Assembly (NCBI GenBank): GCA_910579785.1
Contig: CAJTVJ010000005.1
Span: 3,779 to 67,778 of the forward strand
Direction: 5' to 3'
Length of the DNA stretch: 64,000 nucleotides
Source of the DNA: an uncultured Christensenella sp.
Lineage (GTDB): Bacteria > Bacillota > Clostridia > Christensenellales > UBA3700
Numbering within the stretch: position 1 is the first letter of the stretch; each line of letters begins with the position of its first letter. The notes under the pieces are model-generated. The model made no database searches, had not been told where the DNA came from, and saw only the letters and a list, made by a program, of their open reading frames with translations. A program made the translations under genes and the position numbers. Below, piece after piece: positions 52,501 through 60,810 of this stretch.

Positions 52501-54908
52501 AGTCTCAGCTCTCCCTCTGAGCTTGTCGCGCCCAATACTGCCGCGGTTTTGAGCGCAGAGCTAAGTTCGTTGACGTCTATATTGTCGTTCATAAGATATG
52601 CGAACTCGCCTTCCGACATAAGCGGATATATCTTATCCATACTCCTGCCGTCACTCGCCAGCGCAGACTTGTCTATCGAACTGCCGAAAGTATCTTTAAG
52701 TCCCATTACGCTGTCAAGCAACTTGCCGTCGCCGCTGTCGACTATCTTGCCCTCTTGCAGATAATACTTGCTCTCCAACTCGTCTATAAAGCCGTCTGCA
52801 TTTTGGCTCTTATTCTTCTCTTGGTCCGCAAGTTCAAAGGTATGGACTTGTTTCATTATGGTATACAGGCTCTCGGGAGCAATGGTTTTCTCCTCGCTTT
52901 CGTTAAGCGCGCCGCTGCCGCACACGACTTCAAACAAGTTGGGCAGATATGCGCACTCCTCGGAAAATACTATTTCGCAGCCTATCTTCTCCTGTATCTG
53001 CGCGATACCTTTCTTTATGCTCTCGTCTATCTTAGCGCACAGCTTGCCGTAGTCAAGCGCAGACACGTCCATGCCGAACTTGCCTGCAAGCGCCGTCAAC
53101 GTCTGCAAATGCTGTTGGGAATTTTCTATACCGACCTTGTTTATCTCCACGCTTGACGGAGTGTTAAGCTCTGCGACTACGCAGATATTTGCCGATACGA
53201 ATATCTCTTGCGGAACGAGCTGGGATATCAGCGAAGCCATCACGTCGCTGCCGTCAAATCCCAACATACCTGCGACGTCGACCTTTATATCGACAGACAG
53301 CATTGCGCCCTTTGCCCGATAGCTCATTCCCACTATCTCGGCTTTTATCTCGCCGAGCATATCTTCGCCGCCGACGTAATCCGAAAGCATTGCCGCAAGA
53401 GCCGAATACTCCGTGCGCACTTTGAGTCTTTGCGCGTCGTATGCTCCGTCATATTTCATACTTGTCAGCTGCACGGAGCTTATCACCTCGTCGCCGCTTG
53501 CGAAGTTGATGATATCGTTGATGGTATTTTCCGGCGTGATCTTGCCGCTTGAATTGTCAAGGCAGTATTTACCGCTGAGCTCTTTTATAAATTCCAAAGT
53601 CTTTGCGTGCTTTATCTCGGCGGTAGGAATATCGATACCCAACGACTGAGCATTGGGAAGCTTGACGTCTCTAATCATAGTCAAAAACGCCTGCTCGCTT
53701 ACGTTGACATCAAGTAAACCCATAAGCGTCTCTATCGGATGAATGTCCACGCTGCCCGTCGGCACAAATGCGAGAGGCACTTTCTTTTGAGCTTGACTTA
53801 TGACCTCGACGACCTTGGAGTTGACCTGCACCAACAAAGTGCTGAGCGAAGTCGTATTACCAGTCTTTTTGAGTATTACGTCAGCTATCCTGACTATCTT
53901 GTCTATCTTATCCTCGCCCATTCTATTGATAGATACCTGCACCGCCTTAGTTGGATCGTTGGGATATACTATCGCCGTTGCATAGAGCTGTTTGGGCAAA
54001 ATCTGTTTTATTATCGGAGGCAGATTATTTTGCTCAATAATGCCCGACAGCATATCCTTTACCATAATAGAAAGCGTTATCTTAAAGCTTGTCTGCGTTG
54101 CGTCCAATCCGTTGCCGCCTATGATTATCTGCTTGATTTGCAATACGTCTTTAAGAGGTTTGCCTATCTTGGCTTCTAAGTCTTTGAGCATCTCAAAAGA
54201 CCCGGACAGCGAGGACAACGCCTCGTTGATAGCCGAGGCTATCTGTCTGTCGGTTATCTCCAAAATATTGCTTTGTCCGTCATAATCTTCAAGAGAAGTA
54301 AAGTCAAACTCTATCTCTTGCAATAGTTGGTCAAGTTGAGGATTGCCCGTCAAAGAGCCGTCGTTTCCGCTGTCGGGAGCGACTTCATTCGGAAAATCTT
54401 CTTCATTTGGCATTTCGTCGGAATATAATTGCTCGCCGTCGGCATTCGTATATACGTACTGCAAGTCATAGCCGTCTACGCCCACTGTCGCAACTTCTCC
54501 GCTCTGTCCGCTGCCGTCAGACGTCGACGACATGATTGTGGATATTATCTTGGAGATGGAAATATCGCTGTCTTCCGCCAAGTACAGCTTGCGCTTTAAA
54601 TTGCTGTAAAATCCTTTAAGATCCTCTTCTGTGTATCCCTTTGTGACTATCTTGCTCTCGTCGGTGTCGCCGACCCCGTTGAAAAGCGTAAACAATTCTT
54701 TAAATTCTACGTTGGCTTCTTCGCCGATCTGCGTCCACCATATATCCGCCGCAGTGTTGTATGCAAAAGCAGTCGCGCCCACGATTGAGCCGACAAAAAT
54801 CAAGACGAATACCAGCGCAAAGATCTTGCCCAGCATCTTATTGCGATTGCCGCGTTTGATCGCCTTTTGATTTTTTTCTATATCGATTTTGTATATTACT
54901 TTCGCCAT
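49539..54908 (-). CDS. Giant 1789-residue membrane-anchored protein with six internal repeats
   Basis: The N-terminus is basic (EKNQKAIKRGNRNK), followed by one transmembrane helix at 28-50; the rest is predicted outside. By eye the chain divides into six repeats of about 270 residues. One motif, LLPxxIYVxxxID, appears near 304, 565, 838, 1114, 1410 and 1672. A second (EEFAYLL-like) appears near 217, 498, 766, 1062 and 1358, and a third (IDNLFEVI-like) near 394, 658, 926, 1230 and 1510. A linker near 1170-1195 is rich in Gln/Glu/Pro. No known domain, catalytic motif or LPxTG anchor is recognised. GGGGAGG is the ribosome binding site. Confidence 0.85.
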   Translation of the reverse strand: MAKVIYKIDIEKNQKAIKRGNRNKMLGKIFALVFVLIFVGSIVGATAFAYNTAADIWWTQIGEEANVEFKELFTLFNGVGDTDESKIVTKGYTEEDLKGFYSNLKRKLYLAEDSDISISKIISTIMSSTSDGSGQSGEVATVGVDGYDLQYVYTNADGEQLYSDEMPNEEDFPNEVAPDSGNDGSLTGNPQLDQLLQEIEFDFTSLEDYDGQSNILEITDRQIASAINEALSSLSGSFEMLKDLEAKIGKPLKDVLQIKQIIIGGNGLDATQTSFKITLSIMVKDMLSGIIEQNNLPPIIKQILPKQLYATAIVYPNDPTKAVQVSINRMGEDKIDKIVRIADVILKKTGNTTSLSTLLVQVNSKVVEVISQAQKKVPLAFVPTGSVDIHPIETLMGLLDVNVSEQAFLTMIRDVKLPNAQSLGIDIPTAEIKHAKTLEFIKELSGKYCLDNSSGKITPENTINDIINFASGDEVISSVQLTSMKYDGAYDAQRLKVRTEYSALAAMLSDYVGGEDMLGEIKAEIVGMSYRAKGAMLSVDIKVDVAGMLGFDGSDVMASLISQLVPQEIFVSANICVVAELNTPSSVEINKVGIENSQQHLQTLTALAGKFGMDVSALDYGKLCAKIDESIKKGIAQIQEKIGCEIVFSEECAYLPNLFEVVCGSGALNESEEKTIAPESLYTIMKQVHTFELADQEKNKSQNADGFIDELESKYYLQEGKIVDSGDGKLLDSVMGLKDTFGSSIDKSALASDGRSMDKIYPLMSEGEFAYLMNDNIDVNELSSALKTAAVLGATSSEGELRLHIAAKLYDKAAVAAEEGEPTQPSQSEDLSKYSNLLPDTVYITVFIDTEKMINASEQSSVKVVIDGMNDESMDDFFSMVRKLTGKQAGVAEIESKIDAQVKAYMSKIKGIEYKFVNGGLQIDNLFNVIAKSDMVAAKEENAHVFAADEIRYLLRKLYGYDYSTTGQQGFTAAANLDNFIYKELHDKYFISDSFAQQLKGFDEKDQLLDGFSSIGGEEFSPDKVRPGDLTSLNNVTVMDGKSDLQLKSEIEGKFKPHFTTEEFAYLLSKQVSVVSDISFMRDQKMAYVGNDENIMNLTLKGKGNVEDENAKGLMPDDFYVNLTIELGAVLSDGTRSNMNVYAMDINSVEYVEDGGEQQDLHLLITFIERIKTNTSNNGGETQPPQEQEEPLSLESILAKLEGNLNEFKAKIHNDIFTVTFLNDGGFIFNETIYQISLNSAYGAKAGEALINPDNFIDEINFRNGLCKVNNMPTTYRYKDDVTLDFAVGNRAADSSASISQINDRYALAKELEDGVAILTVLGEYAKDYATNIDGVKLTSSEKRAMTVEQLRPTIVGEELLLMLEKSVKIEADGYKDAVMTAMYVRYDSMIIVYQSGVTLNGESQKYAQLLPQKISLVVDIDVKKMYIPDALCANISINDLNAEEVSAIESFISKLNEKEGGVQNLTGANKECSDNVRSTMSALTNNMHVDFVADDTVEGVTGGGYLLLDSIYEIAANKINTADEGEKLTPQDVKETLEALHESLDISAYAPPSGYERAGVTFTVDSAQAAASNLLLSYNAGAHIKGAIGGWNIASMIETDRLLEPLGLDKNAAGNPDALKLKHTALIPTRANGDGTFEDMRDKLGALGDEEYFLITLDMDTAVAAGVKMTILPERMDLTLYMDITSQQVSVLYNAMSDRQRSILSRLVRTSRPEGVGGLDLSNTDAVKNEILGMKIIEHNFGGGIVVTVTLGQVLSSGGTIVPIDRVKEFETKNENIVLGMGAIIVDM

Positions 54909-55197
54909 CTTGCCTCCCCTTTGGCTTGGTCATAATAATATTTTACGCGTACGCTAAAATATTTAAATATTTATTATTATAAATATACATCTATATCATA
55001 TTATTTCGCACGATAATAAGCAAGCGTTTTTGCGATTTTATTTTAGAAAATTATGCCAAATGTAAAATATCTTCGACAAATTATCCGATTATCGGCTTGA
55101 AACTGCATATAATAACACTGCCGACCTTTTGTGCGCAAAATGTTTGCCATATATTTTTTTTTGATATATAATAAATCCGTAACTAAAAAGCAGACAA
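54909..55197. promoter_or_regulatory. Divergent AT-rich control region between the giant gene and ktrB
   Basis: 289 bases without a gene. Overlapping palindromes TACGCGTA and GCGTACGC lie at about 54944-54956 near the giant gene. The ktrB promoter is listed separately. Confidence 0.5.
55144..55172 (+). promoter_or_regulatory. Promoter of ktrB
   Basis: TTGCCA (55144-55149), 17-base spacer containing T9, TATAAT (55167-55172). The leader would be about 19 bases and has no ribosome binding site. Confidence 0.65.
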
Positions 55198-56598
55198 ATG
55201 AGACAGCGACTGAATTTGAACGATTCTATTTTGACTCGTTCTAGAAAAAATAGAATATTTGCTCAGCTCACGACAGCAAGAATTTTGTTGTTGGGCTTTT
55301 TTGCCGTCATACTCTTGGGCACGCTTTTGCTTTTGCTGCCGATATCCACAAAACAAGGAAAAAGAATAAACTTCATAGACGCGCTTTTCACCGCGACTTC
55401 GGCTACCTGCGTGACGGGTCTTTCAGTAACTCCCACCGCAGGTACTTTTACAGTATTCGGTCAAATAATAATACTCGCGCTGATACAAGTCGGCGGTCTG
55501 GGCTTCATGACAATTACTTCGTTTTTCTATTCTATGTTGGGCAGAAAGCTGACGCTTCGCAGACGGCTCAGCATGAGCGAAGATATGTCGCAGACAAGTA
55601 TGCAGGGACTTAAAAATATCGCAATAAAGATTATGATAATAGCCCTCGGCAGCGAGATAATAGGCGTGATATTCCTGACGATAGGTTTTTGCATTCAAGG
55701 TATCCCCTTCGGCAAATCGCTTTGGTTTGGCATTTTCCACAGCATTTCTGCATTTTGTAACGCTGGCTTTGACATCGTGTCGATCACAGGAGTTTCGCTG
55801 ATAGAATACAACAACAACTATTTGATACTTCTCACGCTCGCCCTTTTGATAGGCATCGGCGGCGTGGGCTTTATCGTGCTGGTCGACATATCCGAACATA
55901 AGATTTTTTCCAAATGGTCGCTGCATACCAAAGTCGTCATAGTCATGACTTTGATACTTACTTTCGGCGGCGCTTTTATATTCTGGCTGGCAGAACGCAA
56001 AAACGGCGCCACTATCGGCAATATGAGTTTGTTCGGTCAATGGGTCAACAGTTATTTCCATGCGGTATCGTGCCGTACGGCAGGTTTTGCCTGCATACCT
56101 ATGGAAGAACTTACCAATCTGTCTCTTTCACTGTCTATGGCATTGATGTTTATAGGCACTGCTCCCGGCTCTACCGGCGGCGGAATAAAAGTGACGACGC
56201 TGTTTATTCTCGTCGTATACGTCATAGCTACTTTAAAACAAAAGAAAGAATTTGTTATAGATAAAAAGTCGATTGGTACCAATACCCTTGCCAAGGCGGC
56301 AAGCACCCTGCTGCTTGCAATACTCGTACTTTTTATAAGTTCGACGGTAATATTTGCGGCAGAAAGCAAACAAAGCGTGGAAAACATGGTGCCGCTGATG
56401 TTTGAACAGATAAGCGCATACTCCACCTGCGGTCTCAGCATGGGCATAACCCAATCTATGTCGACGCTTGGCAAGTTTATGCTGATACTAGATATGTATC
56501 TTGGCAGAATAGGCGCGTTTACTTTCTTTATGTCATTCTATAAGTCGCGCAAAAGAGAATCAAAAATCAAATACCCTGAGGCAAGCATCAACGTCTAG
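55198..56598 (+). CDS. ktrB: Potassium uptake channel subunit KtrB/TrkH
   Basis: 466 residues with the four repeated membrane-pore-membrane units of the TrkH/KtrB family. The four filter glycines lie in SATCVTGLSVT, SAFCNAGFDIV, SCRTAGFACIP and AYSTCGLSMG. It moves K+ (with Na+ or H+) inward and is gated by the KtrA ring made by the next gene. No clear ribosome binding site precedes the ATG at 55198. The gene pair stands apart from its minus-strand neighbours. Confidence 0.94.
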   Translation: MRQRLNLNDSILTRSRKNRIFAQLTTARILLLGFFAVILLGTLLLLLPISTKQGKRINFIDALFTATSATCVTGLSVTPTAGTFTVFGQIIILALIQVGGLGFMTITSFFYSMLGRKLTLRRRLSMSEDMSQTSMQGLKNIAIKIMIIALGSEIIGVIFLTIGFCIQGIPFGKSLWFGIFHSISAFCNAGFDIVSITGVSLIEYNNNYLILLTLALLIGIGGVGFIVLVDISEHKIFSKWSLHTKVVIVMTLILTFGGAFIFWLAERKNGATIGNMSLFGQWVNSYFHAVSCRTAGFACIPMEELTNLSLSLSMALMFIGTAPGSTGGGIKVTTLFILVVYVIATLKQKKEFVIDKKSIGTNTLAKAASTLLLAILVLFISSTVIFAAESKQSVENMVPLMFEQISAYSTCGLSMGITQSMSTLGKFMLILDMYLGRIGAFTFFMSFYKSRKRESKIKYPEASINV

Positions 56599-56640
56599 CC
56601 TAAAAATATACTCGGCATTACCTGCCGCACAGAGGTGAAT

Positions 56641-57330
56641 ATGAAAAGATTTAAACATACTAAAAAACAACAGTTTGCAGTGCTCGGCATGGGCAGATTC
56701 GGCTTTGAAATAACCAAAGCCCTCTATAATTACGGGTATGAAGTGCTTGCCGTCGATATGGACGACGAAAAAATACACGAAGTGTCTAATTTCAGCACGC
56801 ACGCCATTGTCGCAGACGTATCGGAAGAAAGCACGCTGCGCTCGCTTGCGATAGACAGCTTTGACACCGTCGTAATATCTATCGGCACAAATATTCAAGC
56901 CTCTATCATGACTGCCCTTACCTGTAAAGAACTCGGCTGCGGCAACGTCATAGCCAAAGCTCACAACGAAAAGCACGGCAAACTGCTGAGCAAGATAGGC
57001 GTGGACAACGTCATATATCCCGAAGCCGCGATAGCTACCAAAGTCGCAACTCAACTGATAAATCCCAATATCCAAAATCATATGGAGATTGTCTCGGGAT
57101 ACTCCATCGCCGAAATAAATATCGCCGACAAGTGGACGGACAAAAACCTCAGCGAACTTGCTCTGCGCAACAGATACTCTGTCAACGTCCTTATCATTAT
57201 CCGCGCCAATGACGAAATCATTACCAATCCTGCGGGCGATACTGTGCTTATGGCAGATGATATTCTTGTTGTCGGCGGCAGCAACGAAGATATCGAAGCG
57301 CTCAGCTTTGCCGTCAATGCAAGTAAATAA
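56641..57330 (+). CDS. ktrA: Potassium uptake regulatory subunit KtrA
   Basis: 229 residues from the ATG at 56641, with AGAGG 5 bases upstream; an earlier GTG overlaps this site. The N-terminal RCK domain has FAVLGMGRFGFEITKAL, the NAD(H)/ATP-binding glycine motif, with acidic VDMDDEKI at the end of strand 2. The C-terminal RCK_C domain covers about 135-229. KtrA octamers gate KtrB. In many Firmicutes c-di-AMP binds RCK_C; that is likely here but not visible from sequence. Confidence 0.94.
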   Translation: MKRFKHTKKQQFAVLGMGRFGFEITKALYNYGYEVLAVDMDDEKIHEVSNFSTHAIVADVSEESTLRSLAIDSFDTVVISIGTNIQASIMTALTCKELGCGNVIAKAHNEKHGKLLSKIGVDNVIYPEAAIATKVATQLINPNIQNHMEIVSGYSIAEINIADKWTDKNLSELALRNRYSVNVLIIIRANDEIITNPAGDTVLMADDILVVGGSNEDIEALSFAVNASK

Positions 57331-57349
57331 TTCAAGAGTAATAAAACTT

Positions 57350-57378
57350 AAAATCCGCCAAATCAAATGGCGGATTTT
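57350..57378 (+). terminator. Terminator after ktrA
   Basis: AAAATCCGCCA and TGGCGGATTTT form an 11-base stem followed by T and A bases, 20 bases past the stop codon. Confidence 0.85.
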
Positions 57379-57394
57379 TATAAGCTTGTTATCT

Positions 57395-57532
57395 GTTTAG
57401 ACCTCTCCGCATAGGGCGTAAGGAGCGTAGCGACGGAATAGCGTGCCAGCATGTGCGTCTCGACTTGGGCGAGCGTCGGTACTTATTTAACGTTGAGATT
57501 TCTCCACGCGCTACGCTTGGTCGAAATGACAC
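57395..57532. repeat. Dispersed modular repeat cluster 10
   Basis: Fused A plus B unit with GTAAGGAGCGTAGCGACGG and GGGCGAGCGTCGG, joined directly to GTACTTATTTAACGTTGAGA, the border otherwise found after module C, then a second A unit. It fills the convergent space between ktrA and divIVA. Confidence 0.85.
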
Positions 57533-57542
57533 TATTCTAAAT

Positions 57543-58019
57543 TCAATTACGCTTTAATCTTTTACTTTCGGCGTAAAAGTCTTGGTCGGCTTCGTTGACA
57601 AAGTCGCCTATATTGAGTTCTTTGCTCATGAGTTCTGTCAGTTCGTCCTCATACTCTTTGAGCCTAGCCACTACGCCGTCGCGTTGAGCCCTGTCAATGA
57701 CGTGCACGTTGGCTTTGCAATAGGACTGCCACTTTGACGAGAATATTTTTATTCTCTCGCCTTCCAATGCAAATTTGACTTTGGAAGAATACTCAATATT
57801 CTTTGCCTTATCTATCGCCTGAGTGAGTGCAAGATTTATGCTGTCCTGTTCTCTTTTGAGTTCGTTTACCTTATTGCACATGTCATGATTCTCTTTGGTA
57901 AGCCCCTCTATCCTATCTCTCAATGCCAAAATGGTGCTCTCGTATTTGTCGGTGAGTATCTTTATGTACTCCTCGACCTGCCCCTTGTCATAGCCTCTTC
58001 TTTGCTGCGAAAAATTCAT
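57543..58019 (-). CDS. DivIVA-domain coiled-coil protein
   Basis: 158 residues from the ATG at 58019, with GAGGTGGAG upstream; the longer frame to 58076 lacks a site. The N-terminal RRGYDKGQVEEYIKIL matches the DivIVA/GpsB membrane-binding domain. A coiled coil follows to about 65, and the rest is helical. DivIVA proteins mark cell poles or division sites. The protein is shorter than DivIVA and longer than GpsB. The assignment is by the N-terminal motif. Confidence 0.8.
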   Translation of the reverse strand: MNFSQQRRGYDKGQVEEYIKILTDKYESTILALRDRIEGLTKENHDMCNKVNELKREQDSINLALTQAIDKAKNIEYSSKVKFALEGERIKIFSSKWQSYCKANVHVIDRAQRDGVVARLKEYEDELTELMSKELNIGDFVNEADQDFYAESKRLKRN

Positions 58020-58063
58020 ACTCCACCTCGCCTTTTTTAATAAACATATTATACAAAAAAATA

Positions 58064-58088
58064 AGGTCACCGACATTGTCGATAACCT
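58064..58088 (-). terminator. Terminator after pncB
   Basis: An 11-base stem (AGGTTATCGAC / GTCGGTGACCT, two G-U pairs) followed on the minus strand by TTATTTTTTTG, 40 bases past the pncB stop. Confidence 0.8.
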
Positions 58089-58126
58089 AATATTTTTGCT
58101 TATTTTGTATATTCCTGTCGAAAAGA

Positions 58127-59554
58127 CTAAGCCTTTTTATTTTCTTTTATCAATTTTTGTTTGAGATCATAAAGCTTTTGCGACAAATCGACCTTATATA
58201 CGTGCGGATTGAGCATACGCTTATACTCATTCCAAAATTCTCCGTAACTCTGTCTGTGATATTCAGCTATCTCCATGACAATAGGTAATTTGTAGACCAA
58301 TTTGCCGTCCTTTATTATCTGTCTGCCAAGCTCTTTGGCAACAAAGCCCGTGACCTTCTTTCTCTTCCAAGCAAAGTCGGGATGGAATATCTCCAACTCG
58401 TCCAAACCGTCAAAATTCTCTTCCTGCAACGCAATGAGATCGGCGATAGCCTTGCCGCTGTTTTTGTCATAAAGTCTGACTATTTTCTTATACCCCGGAT
58501 TGGTGATCTTTGCCGGCGTGTCGCTCATCTTCATTTTTGGCTGCAACACTCCGTCCACCTCTATGCCTGCAAGTTTATATACTCCGCCAAGGCTGGGACA
58601 ATCCATACTCGTGATAAGCTTGGTGCCTATGCCCCAAGTGTCGATGCAGGCATTCTGCGTAGCAAGAGATTGCAATACGTTCTCGTCTATATCGCCGCTT
58701 GCACATATCTTGGCATTGGGAAAACCTGCCTCGTCAAGCATCTTGCGCGCCTCTCTTGAAAGGTATGCCAAGTCTCCGCTGTCAAGTCTTATGCCGATAG
58801 GCTCATGCCCCTTTGCCCTAAGCTCTTTAAATACCGTGATTGCGTTGGGCACTCCGCTGCCGAGAGTATCATAAGTGTCGCAAAGCAACATACACTTGTC
58901 GGGATACATCTGCGCATAAGCTCTGAATGCGTCCAATTCGCTTGGAAAGCTCATGACCCAACTGTGGGCGTGCGTACCCGATACCGGCACGTCAAACATC
59001 TTGCCTGCAAGCACGTTGGACGTCGATTGACAGCCTGCTATCATTGCAGCCCTTGCGCCGTAAATTCCAGCGTCGGGTCCTTGCGCTCTTCTCAGTCCGA
59101 ATTCTGCAATCGCGCCGCCCTTTGCCGCATAGACGATCTTTGCCGCCTTAGTTGCTATCAAAGTCTGGTGATTGAGTATGCAAAGTATCGCCGTCTCGAT
59201 GAACTGCGCCTCAAACATCTTTGCGCGCACCGTAAGTATAGGCTCTTGCGGAAATATCACCGTACCTTCCGGCACTGCGTATATATCGCCGTTGAACTTA
59301 AAATCTTTGAGCAGACCCAAAAAGTCCTCGTCAAAGATATTGAGCGATCTCAGATAAGCTATGTCGTCGTCTTGAAATTTGAGATTTAGGACGTAATCCA
59401 CGACTTGCTCTAAGCCGCAAGCCACCGCATAGTTGTTGCCAACACCTCTATAAAAAACGTCGAACACAGCCACTTCGTCCATCTGTTTGTTTTTACTGTA
59501 ACCGTACATCATGGTCAACTGATATAAATCAGTCAATAAAGTTAAATTCCTCAT
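58127..59554 (-). CDS. pncB: Nicotinate phosphoribosyltransferase
   Basis: 475 residues from the ATG at 59554, with GGAG 5 bases upstream. It couples nicotinate and PRPP (with ATP) to nicotinate mononucleotide, the Preiss-Handler entry to NAD. Landmarks: TDLYQLTMMYGY at the start, EFGLRRAQGPDAG near 170, the SGTHAHSWVMSFPSELDAFRAY histidine loop near 205, and IRLDSGDLAYL near 275. It is the longer NAPRTase subgroup. A single gene unit. Confidence 0.95.
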   Translation of the reverse strand: MRNLTLLTDLYQLTMMYGYSKNKQMDEVAVFDVFYRGVGNNYAVACGLEQVVDYVLNLKFQDDDIAYLRSLNIFDEDFLGLLKDFKFNGDIYAVPEGTVIFPQEPILTVRAKMFEAQFIETAILCILNHQTLIATKAAKIVYAAKGGAIAEFGLRRAQGPDAGIYGARAAMIAGCQSTSNVLAGKMFDVPVSGTHAHSWVMSFPSELDAFRAYAQMYPDKCMLLCDTYDTLGSGVPNAITVFKELRAKGHEPIGIRLDSGDLAYLSREARKMLDEAGFPNAKICASGDIDENVLQSLATQNACIDTWGIGTKLITSMDCPSLGGVYKLAGIEVDGVLQPKMKMSDTPAKITNPGYKKIVRLYDKNSGKAIADLIALQEENFDGLDELEIFHPDFAWKRKKVTGFVAKELGRQIIKDGKLVYKLPIVMEIAEYHRQSYGEFWNEYKRMLNPHVYKVDLSQKLYDLKQKLIKENKKA

Positions 59555-59712
59555 TTTTGCTCCTGTGTTTTTTATGCCGAATTTCTTCGGTGAGGTTGGA
59601 CAACTCGCCCATAACCGCTGTCTGCGCATCTTTTCTTCTGCATAAATTATACGGCAAAATTATACAACTTTGCCGTATCTTTGTCAATTATTATTGATTG
59701 CAAATCACTTTT

Positions 59713-60765
59713 TTAAAGCGTATCTCCGCCGTCGGAAGGGCTATTTCCCGCCGACCTGCTATATTTGACTTGCTCTAATATCTCCAACTCTTTTAGCTCT
59801 TGCGCCTGATTTAGCTCGCCTAAATCTTGCGATACGCCGTCTGTCGATTCTCCCTCCATGGTTTCATTGCCGTTTGCCGAGATAAGTCTTGCCTTGCGCA
59901 CCCTAGCCGTCACGTCGGCAAGCTTCTTATCGCACATATTGGCAAACCATTTGGCCTCAAAGTTGAGTTTGCCGAATTGTAGAAGCACCTGCAACACGAT
60001 AGTAACCGCAAACACGATATAACATATCACTTGCACCACCTTGACGTCGGAATCGCCGAAGGTCACGGGATTGCCGCCCTTGATAAATTCAAGCGTACCT
60101 CTTACCAAGCCGTACCATCCAAGATAAAAGAGGGATATAGTACCGTTTTTAAGAGGTTTTTTAGGCACAAAATACATCACCAGCGCAATAGCCAAGCCTA
60201 TCGCGTTGAGCGTACCCTCAAAGAAGAACGACGCATAGTGCCACTTGCCCGTGCTCTCTATAAACACCGCAAAAGGCAAATGCTGCAACGCTTTGTCGGT
60301 CACCTCTATTCCGTAAAGTTCCTGATTGAAAAAGTTTCCCCATCTGCCGATGATCTGTCCCAAAAGCACAGCCATTACCACGCAGTCTGCCACTCGCATA
60401 AGCGAATATTTGCGATTGCGCAGACAGCAGAAAAACACTCCCAGCGCGCCGCCGACGATACCGCCGATTATCGTAAGTCCGCCGCCCGATATATCAAGCA
60501 TTTCTAAAAATCCGTCCCAAGACAGCGGATAGTCTTTACCTATTCTCGGCACGACGTAGAATATTCTGCAAAAAATCACAGCCAGCGGTATTACCCATAT
60601 AAATATCTCTAACGAAAAATCAAAGTCTATCTTCCTGACATACGCAAGCAAAAGATATAGACAAAACGCCAAAATTATGCCAAACGTAATAACGACGCCA
60701 TACCAATAAACCGGTCTGCCGAATATCTCAAACGCTACTCTGTCAATAGCCAACAACTGCTGCAT
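59713..60765 (-). CDS. lgt: Prolipoprotein diacylglyceryl transferase with extended tail
   Basis: 350 residues. Seven or so transmembrane helices. The family signature GQIIGRWGNFFNQELYG lies at 136-151, with the catalytic arginine. Lgt adds diacylglycerol to the lipobox cysteine of prelipoproteins at the outer leaflet. The enzyme usually ends at 260-290 residues; here about 80 more residues form a charged cytosolic tail (about 270-350) with no hydrophobic segment. Several lipobox proteins in the window would be substrates. Confidence 0.95.
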   Translation of the reverse strand: MQQLLAIDRVAFEIFGRPVYWYGVVITFGIILAFCLYLLLAYVRKIDFDFSLEIFIWVIPLAVIFCRIFYVVPRIGKDYPLSWDGFLEMLDISGGGLTIIGGIVGGALGVFFCCLRNRKYSLMRVADCVVMAVLLGQIIGRWGNFFNQELYGIEVTDKALQHLPFAVFIESTGKWHYASFFFEGTLNAIGLAIALVMYFVPKKPLKNGTISLFYLGWYGLVRGTLEFIKGGNPVTFGDSDVKVVQVICYIVFAVTIVLQVLLQFGKLNFEAKWFANMCDKKLADVTARVRKARLISANGNETMEGESTDGVSQDLGELNQAQELKELEILEQVKYSRSAGNSPSDGGDTL

Positions 60766-60810
60766 ATCTCTCCTCTATATCGCCGCTCGCCTATGCGACA
60801 GCGCGACACC

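Noticed and set aside
55100..55197. c-di-AMP (ydaO-type) riboswitch upstream of ktrB
   Set aside because: The promoter found leaves a leader of only about 19 bases, much too short.
56560..57366. A minus-strand open frame of 268 codons opposite ktrA
   Set aside because: KtrA is well supported on the plus strand with an RCK glycine motif; the antisense frame shows no motif.
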